Assembly (NCBI GenBank): GCA_958421655.1
Contig: CATZMG010000046.1
Location: forward strand, 1 to 18,199
Length of the DNA: 18,199 bases
Reading direction: 5' to 3'
Source of the DNA: an uncultured Collinsella sp.
Lineage (GTDB): Bacteria > Actinomycetota > Coriobacteriia > Coriobacteriales > Coriobacteriaceae
The first letter of the stretch is position 1. Every line of letters starts with the position of its first letter. Positions 1-6,498 of the stretch are shown here, in pieces. The position numbers were made by a program, and so were the translations under genes. The notes under the pieces are model-generated. The model was not told where the DNA came from. It saw only the letters and a program-made list of their open reading frames with translations, and searched no databases.

Positions 1-579
1 CGCTTTACGGTTTGCTTTTTGTGCCGTGCGGGCGGCAAAGAAGCCTACGAGGTACATGAAAATGAATGGGACGAGCGGATAGTAATCACCGGAGACAAAG
101 TCTGGACCTGGGAACCCCAGCCAAGCTAGATAGGGGATAGGGTAGACTGCTTTAGGAATGCTCCAGGTACAGGCAAAGAGTATGAGGCAAATCGTTATAC
201 CCCATGCTGCCGGCACCCTATCGAGAACCGTGCGTGTGAGTGCAACAATGGCGGTGCACGCCGCCATGCAGAAAATGATGCCGAAGTTCACCGAGTCATC
301 GACTGAGACGAGCGTCGTTGCGACCCATACAACTAAAGCGGCAACGGCATATTTGACGGCTCGCTTTATGTTGTTGCGCGAGAGGGTGCACATCCAGCCG
401 GCAATAAACAAAAATACCCAACTGATGCTGGCACGCCAGATGTCCTGGAAGATGGTCTGGGTAAACCAAGGCATATTCCAGCCATATAGGTAAGCAAGGT
501 CGTAGCAGGCATGAAATCCCGCCATCGACAGCATGGTAAACCCGCGAATGGTATCAAAGACGGTGATACGTTTTTGCAT
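1..579 (-). CDS. Membrane acyltransferase, HGSNAT-catalytic-domain / DUF1624 family (3' end beyond window)
   Basis: An open frame of 193 codons runs off the left edge without a stop, so the C-terminus is missing. The product starts MQKRITVFDTIRGFTMLSMA and continues with FHACYDLAYLYG, the typical N-terminus of the heparan-alpha-glucosaminide N-acetyltransferase-like (DUF1624) family: an RxxxxDxxRG motif followed by a His-containing first membrane helix. At least five hydrophobic segments are visible, for example around residues 45-60, 72-84 and 92-106. Known members are polytopic membrane proteins thought to acylate glycans or lipids; the substrate here is unknown. The ATG overlaps the lexA stop by one base (TAATG), so the gene is probably translationally coupled to lexA and transcribed from its SOS-controlled promoter. 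Family call is fairly confident; the role is not. Confidence 0.8.
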   Translation of the reverse strand, partial: MQKRITVFDTIRGFTMLSMAGFHACYDLAYLYGWNMPWFTQTIFQDIWRASISWVFLFIAGWMCTLSRNNIKRAVKYAVAALVVWVATTLVSVDDSVNFGIIFCMAACTAIVALTRTVLDRVPAAWGITICLILFACTWSIPKAVYPIPYLAWLGFPGPDFVSGDYYPLVPFIFMYLVGFFAARTAQKANRKA

Positions 580-1223
580 TACGAAAACCGGCGCATCAAA
601 CCGACGACCTTGCCCAGAATCGTGGGATTTGTCGCGTAGATGGGCTCCATGGTGTCGTTTTCAGGCTGCAGGCGAACGCGCCCCTGCTCCTTGTAGAACG
701 TTTTGACTGTTGCGGAGCCATCGATCATGGCCACGACAATCTCGCCATTCATGGCGCTCTTCTGCTCGCGAACGATGATGTAGTCGCCGTTATAGATGCC
801 GACGTTAACCATCGAATTGCCGTGGACCTCGAGGATAAAGGACCCCTGGTCCGTTGCGATCTCGGTTGGGATGGTGAAGGTGTCCTCGATATTCTGCTCG
901 GCAAGGATGGGAATCCCTGCGGCGACGCGGCCTACGAGAGGCAGCGATACGGTGCCGCGGGGCGCCGTGGGCTCATCGGACTTTGCGATGGAGACGGAAG
1001 ATCCGTCCTCGTCAAAGAGCTCGAGAGCGCGAGGCTTGGTGGCGTCACGCTTGAGCAAGCCGCGTGCTTCGAGTGCGGAGAGATGCGCATGGACGGTGCT
1101 AGGGGAGGAAAGGCCCACAGCTGAAGCCATCTCGCGCACACTGGGCGGATAGCCCTTCTCCTGCTGATATTCCTTGATGAAGTCGTAAATTTGCTGCTGA
1201 CGCTTGGTAATTTTGCGAGCCAT
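579..1223 (-). CDS. lexA: LexA, SOS-response repressor / self-cleaving S24 protease
   Basis: The product is 214 residues, normal for LexA. Residues 1-65 form the winged-helix DNA-binding domain (ITKRQQQIYDFI, then GYPPSVREMASAVGLSS and STVHAHLSALEARGLL). The C-terminal half is the S24 latent protease, with the Ala-Gly cleavage site at about A102-G103 (RVAAGIPIL), catalytic Ser137 in HGNSM and catalytic Lys174 in ATVKTF. The frame is open ten codons further upstream (ATG at 1253), but the start at 1223 is preferred: MARKITKRQ is the family N-terminus and GAGAGGAA lies just upstream. It represses the SOS regulon by binding GAAC-N4-GTTC operators and cleaves itself when stimulated by RecA-ssDNA. 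Two such operators in its own divergent promoter region imply autoregulation. It is probably cotranscribed with the downstream acyltransferase. Confidence 0.97.
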   Translation of the reverse strand: MARKITKRQQQIYDFIKEYQQEKGYPPSVREMASAVGLSSPSTVHAHLSALEARGLLKRDATKPRALELFDEDGSSVSIAKSDEPTAPRGTVSLPLVGRVAAGIPILAEQNIEDTFTIPTEIATDQGSFILEVHGNSMVNVGIYNGDYIIVREQKSAMNGEIVVAMIDGSATVKTFYKEQGRVRLQPENDTMEPIYATNPTILGKVVGLMRRFS

Positions 1224-1268
1224 CAGGGATTCCTCTCTACCCATACCAAACAAATGTTCTATTTTTGC

Positions 1269-1296
1269 TTGACAGGAACAACTGTTCGAAGATAAT
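1269..1296 (+). promoter_or_regulatory. Sigma70-type promoter of the LysM gene
   Basis: A consensus -35 TTGACA at 1269-1274 is followed after 16 bases by GATAAT (1291-1296). An alternative -10, ATAATA at 1292-1297, gives a 17-base spacer. SOS box 2 lies within the spacer. The start codon is about 90 bases downstream. A small hairpin (1357-1362 with 1371-1376) touches the GAGGAG ribosome-binding site. Confidence 0.7.
1275..1288. promoter_or_regulatory. SOS box (LexA operator) 2, inside the LysM-gene promoter
   Basis: GGAACAACTGTTCG contains a perfect GAAC-N4-GTTC repeat at 1276-1287. It fills most of the spacer between the proposed -35 (1269-1274) and -10 (1291-1296) of the plus-strand promoter, so LexA bound here should block polymerase directly. 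A weaker third match, AAACAAATGTTC at 1248-1259 (one half-site degenerate), lies in the lexA leader. Confidence 0.87.
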
Positions 1297-1302
1297 AATA
1301 AC

Positions 1303-1316
1303 CGAACACTCGTTCC
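1303..1316. promoter_or_regulatory. SOS box (LexA operator) 1
   Basis: CGAACACTCGTTCC contains a perfect GAAC-N4-GTTC inverted repeat at 1304-1315, matching the Gram-positive/actinobacterial LexA operator. It lies between divergent lexA and the LysM gene, just downstream of the proposed -10 of the LysM promoter and about 80 bases upstream of the lexA start. Confidence 0.85.
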
Positions 1317-1386
1317 CGCGCTAGACTTTTTTGTCCCCGCGGCTTGATAAAACAGTTCTCGTCAAAACAAACGAGAGGAGAACAGA

Positions 1387-1836
1387 ATGAACGCAGCGGA
1401 TATGGTCCAGGGAAACCTCGCTCTTAAGCTTGAGGCGCCCGCCTCGCCTGCCTTCACGGTCGTGAAGGGCGGACGTTCTCATTTTCAGGCCGTGGCCACA
1501 AAACCCGTTCGCACCCAGCGTGCGCCCGTTGCTTTGGCTCCTGTTGCCCTGAAGGCCTCGACGATTGTTGCTGTTGCCGTAGCGTTCACCCTGTTCTTCG
1601 TGCTCGCCACGTCAGTTTTTTCTGCTCGTCACGCAGCATATGCCGATTCCGTAGCCAACGTTACCTATGAGACGGTTCGCGTGCAGTCCGGCGATTCCCT
1701 GTGGTCGCTTGCTCAGGAGCATCCCATCGATGGTCTTTCCACGCAGGAGACTTCCGACATGATCCGTAGCGTCAATCACCTCGATCGCGGCTCTCTTGAT
1801 GCTGGTGCAGTTCTGAAAGTTCCGGCTCGTTCGTAA
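1387..1836 (+). CDS. LysM-domain one-TM protein, probable SOS-induced cell-division inhibitor (YneA-like)
   Basis: The product is 149 residues. An N-terminal cytoplasmic region of about 55 residues is followed by one hydrophobic helix (about 57-78, STIVAVAVAFTLFFVLATSV) and a C-terminal LysM domain (about 96-146, VRVQSGDSLWSLAQEH to GAVLKVPARS). The start has a good GAGGAG site upstream. Known context: in Bacillus subtilis yneA, a one-TM LysM protein that delays division during SOS, is divergent from lexA, and actinobacteria have comparable genes between lexA and nrdR. Its position, size, topology and an SOS box inside the promoter make an SOS division inhibitor the best inference. YneA proteins are usually shorter, so the long N-terminal tail is a difference. 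Peptidoglycan binding is expected; no enzymatic domain is visible. Confidence 0.85.
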   Translation: MNAADMVQGNLALKLEAPASPAFTVVKGGRSHFQAVATKPVRTQRAPVALAPVALKASTIVAVAVAFTLFFVLATSVFSARHAAYADSVANVTYETVRVQSGDSLWSLAQEHPIDGLSTQETSDMIRSVNHLDRGSLDAGAVLKVPARS

Positions 1837-1850
1837 GATTTCGGCTCGGT

Positions 1851-1892
1851 CGCATGGTACCCTTGTTATCGTTTAAGAGGAGGTACCATGCG
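1851..1892 (+). promoter_or_regulatory. 11-bp perfect inverted repeat enclosing the nrdR start codon
   Basis: CGCATGGTACC (1851-1861) is exactly complementary to GGTACCATGCG (1882-1892), with a 20-base loop. The right arm contains the nrdR ATG (1888-1890) and the last two bases of its Shine-Dalgarno sequence (AAGAGGAGG, 1875-1883); the rest of that site is in the loop. In mRNA this would hide the initiation codon; in DNA it could be an operator. It does not resemble an NrdR box. Confidence 0.7.
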
Positions 1893-2331
1893 CTGTCCCA
1901 AATGCGGCAAGGCACATACCCGCGTTGTCGATTCCCGTATGCAGGAGTCGAACAACACTATCAAGCGTCGCCGCGAGTGTTGTTCTTGCAATTATCGTTT
2001 TACGACGTTCGAGCGCTGCGAAGATCCCATCGAGGTCATCAAATCCGACGGGTCAAAGCAGCGGTTCGATCGCAACAAGCTGCTGGTCGGCCTGATGCGC
2101 GCCACGATTAAGCGCGATATCGATACGAAAAAGCTCAACGAGATCATCGATGATATCGAGGTGGAGCTGCGTTCCCGTACGCTGACGGCTGTAACGTCCC
2201 ACGAACTGGGCGATATGGTGCTCAAGCGCTTGGCCAAGATCGACAAGGTGGCTTACATTCGCTTTGCCTCGGTCTATCGCGATTTCAAAGACGTCGACGA
2301 GTTTTTGCAAGAGCTCGACAAGCTAAGGTGA
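1888..2331 (+). CDS. nrdR: NrdR, transcriptional repressor of ribonucleotide reductase genes
   Basis: The product is 147 residues, close to the family length. An N-terminal zinc ribbon has Cys3/Cys6 and Cys31/Cys34 (MRCPKCG, RRRECCSCNYRFTTFE), followed by an ATP-cone domain from about residue 49 to 139 (VIKSDGSKQRFDRNKL onward). Known NrdR proteins sense (d)ATP through the ATP cone and repress nrd operons. The gene follows the LysM gene, as is common in actinobacteria, and precedes dut by four bases, so nrdR-dut form an operon devoted to dNTP pools. The ribosome-binding site is near consensus, but the start codon sits in a perfect inverted repeat, hinting at translational control. No ribonucleotide reductase gene is in the window. 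Confidence 0.96.
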   Translation: MRCPKCGKAHTRVVDSRMQESNNTIKRRRECCSCNYRFTTFERCEDPIEVIKSDGSKQRFDRNKLLVGLMRATIKRDIDTKKLNEIIDDIEVELRSRTLTAVTSHELGDMVLKRLAKIDKVAYIRFASVYRDFKDVDEFLQELDKLR

Positions 2332-2335
2332 TTTC

Positions 2336-2779
2336 ATGTCCAACATTACCGTTAACATTAAGCGTCTCGATCCCACGGTCGAGCTTCCCAAATACGCTCA
2401 TCCCACAGATGCCGGTCTTGACCTCCGCGCCAACGAAGACTGCACCCTCAAGCCCTTTGAGCGTCGCTTGGTATCTACTGGCCTGGCCATTGCGTTGCCC
2501 GATGGCTACGCCGGCTTTGTCCAGCCCCGCAGCGGCCTAGCCATTAAGCAGGGCCTGTCTATAGTCAACACGCCCGGTCTCATCGACGCCCACTATCGAG
2601 GAGAACTTAAGATCATCCTCATCAACCTGGATCCCACCAACAATATCCAGATCAACAAAGGCGACCGCATCGCGCAACTCGTCATCCAGGAAGTCCCTAC
2701 AGTTAAACTCGTAGAAGTAGACGAACTAGACAAAACCGACCGAGGCAACGGAGGCTTCGGCTCCAGCGGCGTATCCTAG
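2336..2779 (+). CDS. dut: dUTP diphosphatase (dUTPase)
   Basis: The product is 147 residues, standard for trimeric dUTPases. All five family motifs are present in order: AHPTDAGLDLRA (I), PRSGLA (II), TPGLIDAHYRGELK (III), GDRIAQLVI (IV) and the C-terminal RGNGGFGSSG lid (V). It hydrolyses dUTP to dUMP and pyrophosphate, keeping uracil out of DNA and feeding thymidylate synthesis. The start lies four bases after the nrdR stop, with AAGGTGAT as ribosome-binding site overlapping the end of nrdR, so the two are probably translated from one message. The gene ends in a long convergent intergenic region filled with hairpins. Confidence 0.97.
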   Translation: MSNITVNIKRLDPTVELPKYAHPTDAGLDLRANEDCTLKPFERRLVSTGLAIALPDGYAGFVQPRSGLAIKQGLSIVNTPGLIDAHYRGELKIILINLDPTNNIQINKGDRIAQLVIQEVPTVKLVEVDELDKTDRGNGGFGSSGVS

Positions 2780-2796
2780 TCGTTTACGTACTGTCC

Positions 2797-2900
2797 GCTG
2801 ACCGGCCCGACCCGCCTATATATCATCCCATGCTCAAACATTCTCGCTTCGCTGCGAAACTGCGCGTGGGACGATATATAGGCGGGTCGGGCCGGTCAGC
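2797..2900. repeat. Long hairpin repeat, copy 1 (28-bp perfect arms)
   Basis: The arms at 2797-2824 and 2873-2900 are perfectly complementary over 28 bp. After one mismatch the stem continues inward (2826-2833 with 2864-2871, one wobble pair). The core contains CCATGCTCAAACATTCTCGC (2828-2847) and GCTGCGAAACTGCGCGTGG (2851-2869), both present in copy 2 in opposite orientation. The arm sequence is not shared with copy 2. CGTTTACG occurs on both sides (2781-2788 and 2903-2910). It lies just after dut and could act as a bidirectional terminator. Confidence 0.85.
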
Positions 2901-2979
2901 TGCGTTTACGCACTACAAGCTGCGCCGGATCCTCATATTAGAAGCTGCAAAGGTGAACCAAATTAATTAATTGCAGTTA

Positions 2980-3018
2980 GCAGATGCGGCAAGGGGATTG
3001 ATCCTTTGTCGCATCTGC
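2980..3018. terminator. Hairpin between convergent genes, possible terminator
   Basis: GCAGATGCGGCAAGGG (2980-2995) pairs with 3003-3018 over 16 positions, including two G-U wobbles, around a seven-base loop. No good T-run follows on either strand, so the terminator role is inferred from structure and position between the convergent dut and glycosyltransferase genes. It shares no core with the neighbouring long hairpin repeats. Confidence 0.55.
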
Positions 3019-3058
3019 ATATCAGAAAGATTGATTATTGTTTTCAAGCGAGTAGACG

Positions 3059-3161
3059 CCCGCCCACCTCTCACACATATCGTTCCACGCGCAGTTTCGC
3101 AGCGAGCGAAGCGTAGCGAGAATGTTTGAGCATGGAATGATATGTGTGAGAGGTGGGCGGG
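3059..3161. repeat. Long hairpin repeat, copy 2 (23-bp perfect arms, inverted relative to copy 1)
   Basis: Arms 3059-3081 and 3139-3161 pair perfectly over 23 bp. A G-U pair and five further pairs extend the stem to 3087/3133. The reverse complement carries the same core as copy 1: CCATGCTCAAACATTCTCGC and, separated by 11 instead of 2 bases, GCTGCGAAACTGCGCGTGG. Near the core one stem pair differs from copy 1 on both sides (C-G versus T-A), a compensated change. The outer arms are unrelated to those of copy 1. Confidence 0.85.
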
Positions 3162-3178
3162 AGGGATGCGAGCGCCCC

Positions 3179-3222
3179 GCGAGAATGTTTGAGCATGGAA
3201 TGATATATGGGCGGCTCCCGCC
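3179..3222. repeat. Truncated third copy of the long hairpin repeat
   Basis: Bases 3179-3206 repeat 3116-3143 exactly (28 bases, including GAATGTTTGAGCATGGAATG). The following bases (ATGGGCGGCTCCCGCC) differ from copy 2, and no matching left arm is found upstream, so this is half an element. CTCCCGCC (3215-3222) could pair with GGCGGGAG (3156-3163) at the end of copy 2, giving an alternative fold. It lies about 20 bases downstream of the glycosyltransferase stop. Confidence 0.75.
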
Positions 3223-3242
3223 GAGCAGCGGACATTAAGACG

Positions 3243-4544
3243 CTAGCGGATATGCGCTGGTTTTTCGCCCCAGTAGAAGCGGCAGAAGGCTCGTTTGCGC
3301 TTTTGGGGCTTGCCTGTAAGCTCCATGGTTGCGATGGCGATGTCCTCGGCTGCGTGTGGACGGCGCAGGACTTCGCCATTGATGAGCAGTGCCTTGAGTG
3401 ACTCGGGATGATCGTGGAGATGGCGCAGCGTCACGATGAGCTCGCGTGCGGTGGTGACGTGCATGCTGGCGCCCATGCCGGTGAGCATGGTGGTGTTGGC
3501 CTTTTCCTGGCCATATGACTTGCCCAGCAGAATCATCGGCAGGTGTGCGCACAGGCATTCGGTAACAGTGAGTCCACCCGATTTGAGAATTGCCAGGTCG
3601 CAGCCGTGCATGAGCGCTGCCATGTCATCGACATAGTCAAGAACCGTGACATTCTCGAGTTTCATGGCATCGAAGAGCGTTTTGAGGCGGGTGGCATATT
3701 CGGCATCCTTGCCCGGCAAAAAGACAAAGTGCATGTCCTCGAAGCTGCGCAGGAAGGGGAGGGTGTGGTCCATCTCCGCGCGAAAGCGAACGTACGGTTG
3801 AGGTAAACTGGCGCCGGCCATCACCAGCACAACGAGCTTGTCGGTGGGGAGATTGAACTTCTCGAGTTCTTCCTCGCGATTGTAATTCGTATCAAACCCG
3901 GCGCGAATGGGGATTCCCGTAATGCGGATTTTGGCTTCGGGAACCTTACGGGGCCGGAGTGTTTCGGCCATAAACTCGTTTGCCACACAGAATAGGTCGG
4001 TGTCCTTATGGGGCCACCATCCTTCGACCTCGTAATCGGTCGGTACGCAAATGACGGGATAGTCGATGCCCGTAATGACGCGCGCGCCGACGGCAACGTT
4101 GGCTGCCGTGATATGCGTGGCGACCACGGCAATGGGCCTACGAGTCCGAACGTATTCGTTAAATGCGGGGAACATGATGCGCGACCATGCCGTGCCACCG
4201 CCCCAAAGCAGGTGTCCGGTAAGGGTATAACGCCAGGTCAAGTCATAAATTGGGCGCGTGGCGCCGGTAAACGAGGCGGCCGTTTTGTTGCCGTCGAATT
4301 TTATACGTCCAAAATCAAGGATATCGAGCACTTCAATCTCTACATCCTTGGGGATGCCATTGGTGCCGCGGATGAGGTCGAATGCCTGCGCAATCGCATT
4401 TGCGGCGGCCTTGTGGCCCGATCCGACCGAGGCATGCACGATGGTCACGAGAGGTTTTTGCTGAGCCAAGAGCGTGGTTTGTTCCGATTGGGGAGTGCTT
4501 TGCGTGGGCAGGGGAGCGTCATTGCCCATCTGCGTTTGATCCAT
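3243..4544 (-). CDS. MGDG-synthase/UgtP-like glycosyltransferase (GT28 family)
   Basis: The product is 433 residues from the preferred start. The N-terminal half has the MGDG-synthase-type domain (VTIVHASVGSGHKAAANAIA, about residues 33-52). The C-terminal half is a glycosyltransferase-28 domain, with LVVLVMAGAS and the nucleotide-sugar-binding stretch MHGCDLAILKSGGLTVTE. These enzymes are membrane-associated and transfer a hexose from UDP-sugar to diacylglycerol or a related lipid, making glycolipids or teichoic acid anchors; the acceptor here is not determined. The frame is open to an ATG at 4601, but ATG 4544 has a good GGGGAG site and precedes a low-complexity Gln/Thr/Pro-rich leader. It is divergent from trxB and convergent with dut. 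A processive or MurG-like activity is less likely given the GSGHKAAA motif. Confidence 0.88.
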   Translation of the reverse strand: MDQTQMGNDAPLPTQSTPQSEQTTLLAQQKPLVTIVHASVGSGHKAAANAIAQAFDLIRGTNGIPKDVEIEVLDILDFGRIKFDGNKTAASFTGATRPIYDLTWRYTLTGHLLWGGGTAWSRIMFPAFNEYVRTRRPIAVVATHITAANVAVGARVITGIDYPVICVPTDYEVEGWWPHKDTDLFCVANEFMAETLRPRKVPEAKIRITGIPIRAGFDTNYNREEELEKFNLPTDKLVVLVMAGASLPQPYVRFRAEMDHTLPFLRSFEDMHFVFLPGKDAEYATRLKTLFDAMKLENVTVLDYVDDMAALMHGCDLAILKSGGLTVTECLCAHLPMILLGKSYGQEKANTTMLTGMGASMHVTTARELIVTLRHLHDHPESLKALLINGEVLRRPHAAEDIAIATMELTGKPQKRKRAFCRFYWGEKPAHIR

Positions 4545-4562
4545 CGATAACTCCCCTTCATC

Positions 4563-4586
4563 ATTGTTTCGCAATGAATCATTGTA
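4563..4586. promoter_or_regulatory. Alternating inverted TCATTG repeats in the divergent promoter region
   Basis: TCATTG (4563-4568), CAATGA (4574-4579) and TCATTG (4581-4586) form two overlapping dyads, the second being CAATGA-A-TCATTG. They lie just upstream of the glycosyltransferase start and about 75 bases before trxB. They may be an operator for one or both genes; no regulator is assigned. Confidence 0.3.
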
Positions 4587-4661
4587 GTGCATGAATGACA
4601 CGTTCGCCTAAATTTGGGTATGAGCGCAAGGAACGCCAATCTTTCGACAGGAGGTCTCTTC

Positions 4662-5600
4662 ATGATTACCCATCAGCCGATCGATGTTGCGATTATCGGT
4701 GGCGGCCCTGCGGGCTATGCTGCAGCCATTTATGCGGCGCGCTCCAACCTAACGACGGCCGTGATTGAACAGGGCATGTCGGGAGGACAGATCGCCACAA
4801 CCAATGAGGTCGAGAACTATCCGGGTATTCCGCTCTTGAGCGGTGCCGAGCTTGGCGAGCGTTTTCAGCAACATGCAGAGGGCCTGGGAGCGCAGGTTAC
4901 ATGGAGCATGGTGACGGGCATCGAGTACGATGCTGATACAGCGCTGTTTACGGTGCATCACGATACGGGCGATACACTGGCCTCGAGCGTTATCGCTTGC
5001 ATGGGTGCCACGCCGCGATCTGCTGGTTTTGTTGGCGAGGATACGTATCGCGGTCGTGGCGTTTCGTATTGCGCGACGTGCGATGGCATGTTCTTTCGCG
5101 GTAAACAGGTCTTTGTCATCGGCGGCGGTAATGCTGCCTGTGAGGAAGCCCTGTTCTTGTCAGAAATCGCCAGCAGCGTGACCATCGTCTTGCGCCGCGA
5201 TCAGTTCCGGGCTCCCGATGGCGTGGTTCAAAAGGTGCTCGCAAAAGATAATATTTCAGTTAGGTACCAAACTAGTATCGTGGAACTATCGGGCGAGGCT
5301 ATGCCCACGACTATCACATTTAAGGACAACGCCACCGGTGAAACCTATTCCGAGTCCTTCGATCCTGGCTCGTTTGGTATCTTTGTCTTTGCTGGCACGC
5401 AGCCCCATACCGAGCTTGTAGAGCATCTGGTAGATCTGGCGCCCGACGGCGGTATTGTGACCGACGAATCGATGGCCACTCGCACGCCTGGCTTATTTGC
5501 TGCCGGCGATATCCGTTCCAAGCGTTTACGTCAAGTTGTGACCGCTGTTTCGGACGGAGCCATAGCGGCTACCAGCGCATACGCTTTCCTACGCGGATAA
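4662..5600 (+). CDS. trxB: Thioredoxin-disulfide reductase
   Basis: The product is 312 residues, typical of the low-molecular-weight flavoprotein. The FAD-binding motif GGGPAGYAAAIYAAR is near the N-terminus, followed by GGQIATTNEVENYPG. The redox-active CATCDG has Cys137 and Cys140, the NADPH-binding GGGNAACEEAL follows, and the C-terminal FAD motif is LFAAGDIRSKRLRQVVTA. It transfers electrons from NADPH to thioredoxin in the cytoplasm. The frame is open to 4614, but ATG 4662 has a near-consensus AGGAGG and starts the conserved domain. No thioredoxin gene is adjacent. The gene is monocistronic, ending at a strong hairpin. Some members use ferredoxin or F420 instead, but the NADPH motif here looks standard. 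Confidence 0.96.
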   Translation: MITHQPIDVAIIGGGPAGYAAAIYAARSNLTTAVIEQGMSGGQIATTNEVENYPGIPLLSGAELGERFQQHAEGLGAQVTWSMVTGIEYDADTALFTVHHDTGDTLASSVIACMGATPRSAGFVGEDTYRGRGVSYCATCDGMFFRGKQVFVIGGGNAACEEALFLSEIASSVTIVLRRDQFRAPDGVVQKVLAKDNISVRYQTSIVELSGEAMPTTITFKDNATGETYSESFDPGSFGIFVFAGTQPHTELVEHLVDLAPDGGIVTDESMATRTPGLFAAGDIRSKRLRQVVTAVSDGAIAATSAYAFLRG

Positions 5601-5640
5601 GTACGATAATATATCTTATGTAAGGTTGTTATTTTACTTA

Positions 5641-5686
5641 AATGTCCCGCGGCAACGCTGCCTCAAGCTCGTTGCCGCGGGACATT
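5641..5686. terminator. Hairpin terminator after trxB
   Basis: AATGTCCCGCGGCAACG (5641-5657) pairs perfectly with 5670-5686 around a 12-base loop, 40 bases after the trxB stop. No clear T-run follows on the plus strand. The remaining 5687-5813 shows no other gene; weak promoter-like sequences (TTGTGG 5754-5759, TAGAAT 5779-5784) precede the next gene. Confidence 0.7.
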
Positions 5687-5813
5687 ACATTGCAAAGTCT
5701 GAGCCAGTTATCCTGCGACCGGACCCGAGCTAAAGCCGCGCTCATACCGTTCATTGTGGTATGCAAAACTAGATAACCTAGAATACAATATGGAAAACGA
5801 ACGGAGGCACCAT

Positions 5814-6425
5814 ATGAATCACGTTAAACATGTCATTCCCATGTCCGATACGTCGGTTAGCATTAGCCCAGAGGATATTCAGCCCACGGTGCTACCTGAT
5901 GCATTTATCCAGTCTGATATAGTCCGCAAGCTCAATACGCTCAGCTTGCCGCGCTATAACCAGTTGCCGAATGTAACGCTCTACCGTGACCAGGTCATTG
6001 AGTATATCGAACTGTGGATGGAGCCGCTTTCGATTTGTGTGGAGCAGCCCGTCATTACGCCTTCCATGATCAACAACTACGTAAAGGTCGGTCTGGTGCC
6101 GGCTCCGGTAAAAAAGCAATATGGTCGCGAGCAGATCGCTCGCCTTATTGCTATCTGTATTTTTAAGCAGGTGCTGCCCATCGCTGCTGTTCAGGCGCTC
6201 TTTAACATTCAACGCCTGAGCTACGATGCACCGACCGCCTTTGATTATGTGATTGATCAGCTCGAGGCGTCGATTCGCGCAGCTTTTTCAATTGAGCAGG
6301 TTCCTGTACCCGATACGGCTCATCAGGTCACACGCGAGTCACTGCTCGTTCGCAGCGCGGTATCGTCTTTTGTATCGAAGGCGTATCTAATGAGCTACCT
6401 AAAGTTCAATGGGTTTAATAGCTAA
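5814..6425 (+). CDS. DUF1836-domain putative regulatory protein
   Basis: The product is 203 residues. The DUF1836 signature is clear at about residues 81-130: ITPSMINNYVKVGLVPAPVK, then KQYGREQIARL and IFKQVLPI. It resembles a MerR-like helix-turn-helix (choice of conserved surface, then wing), so DNA binding is suspected, but the family has no established function that I know of. The frame is open to 5754; ATG 5814 is chosen because GGAGG lies at proper spacing. The C-terminal part (about 130-203) is helical and unrecognised. It is flanked by hairpin terminators on both sides, so it is probably a single-gene transcript. Confidence 0.8.
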   Translation: MNHVKHVIPMSDTSVSISPEDIQPTVLPDAFIQSDIVRKLNTLSLPRYNQLPNVTLYRDQVIEYIELWMEPLSICVEQPVITPSMINNYVKVGLVPAPVKKQYGREQIARLIAICIFKQVLPIAAVQALFNIQRLSYDAPTAFDYVIDQLEASIRAAFSIEQVPVPDTAHQVTRESLLVRSAVSSFVSKAYLMSYLKFNGFNS

Positions 6426-6437
6426 CCGAGGTACAAG

Positions 6438-6485
6438 ACGGGCGGGACAAAGAGCCATCAGACACTTTGTCCCGCCCGTGTTTTT
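6438..6485. terminator. Intrinsic terminator between DUF1836 gene and degV
   Basis: ACGGGCGGGACAAAG (6438-6452) pairs perfectly with CTTTGTCCCGCCCGT (6465-6479), followed by a T-rich tract GTTTTTGTTT. It is a textbook Rho-independent terminator for the plus-strand gene, and may also serve the convergent degV gene. Confidence 0.92.
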
Positions 6486-6498
6486 GTTTAGTTGGACG

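Noticed and set aside
158..493. 111-residue plus-strand ORF
   Set aside because: It lies opposite the acyltransferase, whose frame has family motifs and clear membrane helices; no RBS or family supports the plus-strand frame.
2781..2910. CGTTTACG direct repeats as target-site duplication of hairpin copy 1
   Set aside because: They do not abut the arms (8 and 2 bases away) and no such repeats were found around copy 2, so transposition duplication is not supported.
3071..3379. 102-residue minus-strand ORF with a repeated YHSMLKHSR peptide
   Set aside because: The repeated peptide is just translation of the hairpin repeats, and the rest is a shadow of the glycosyltransferase 3' end.
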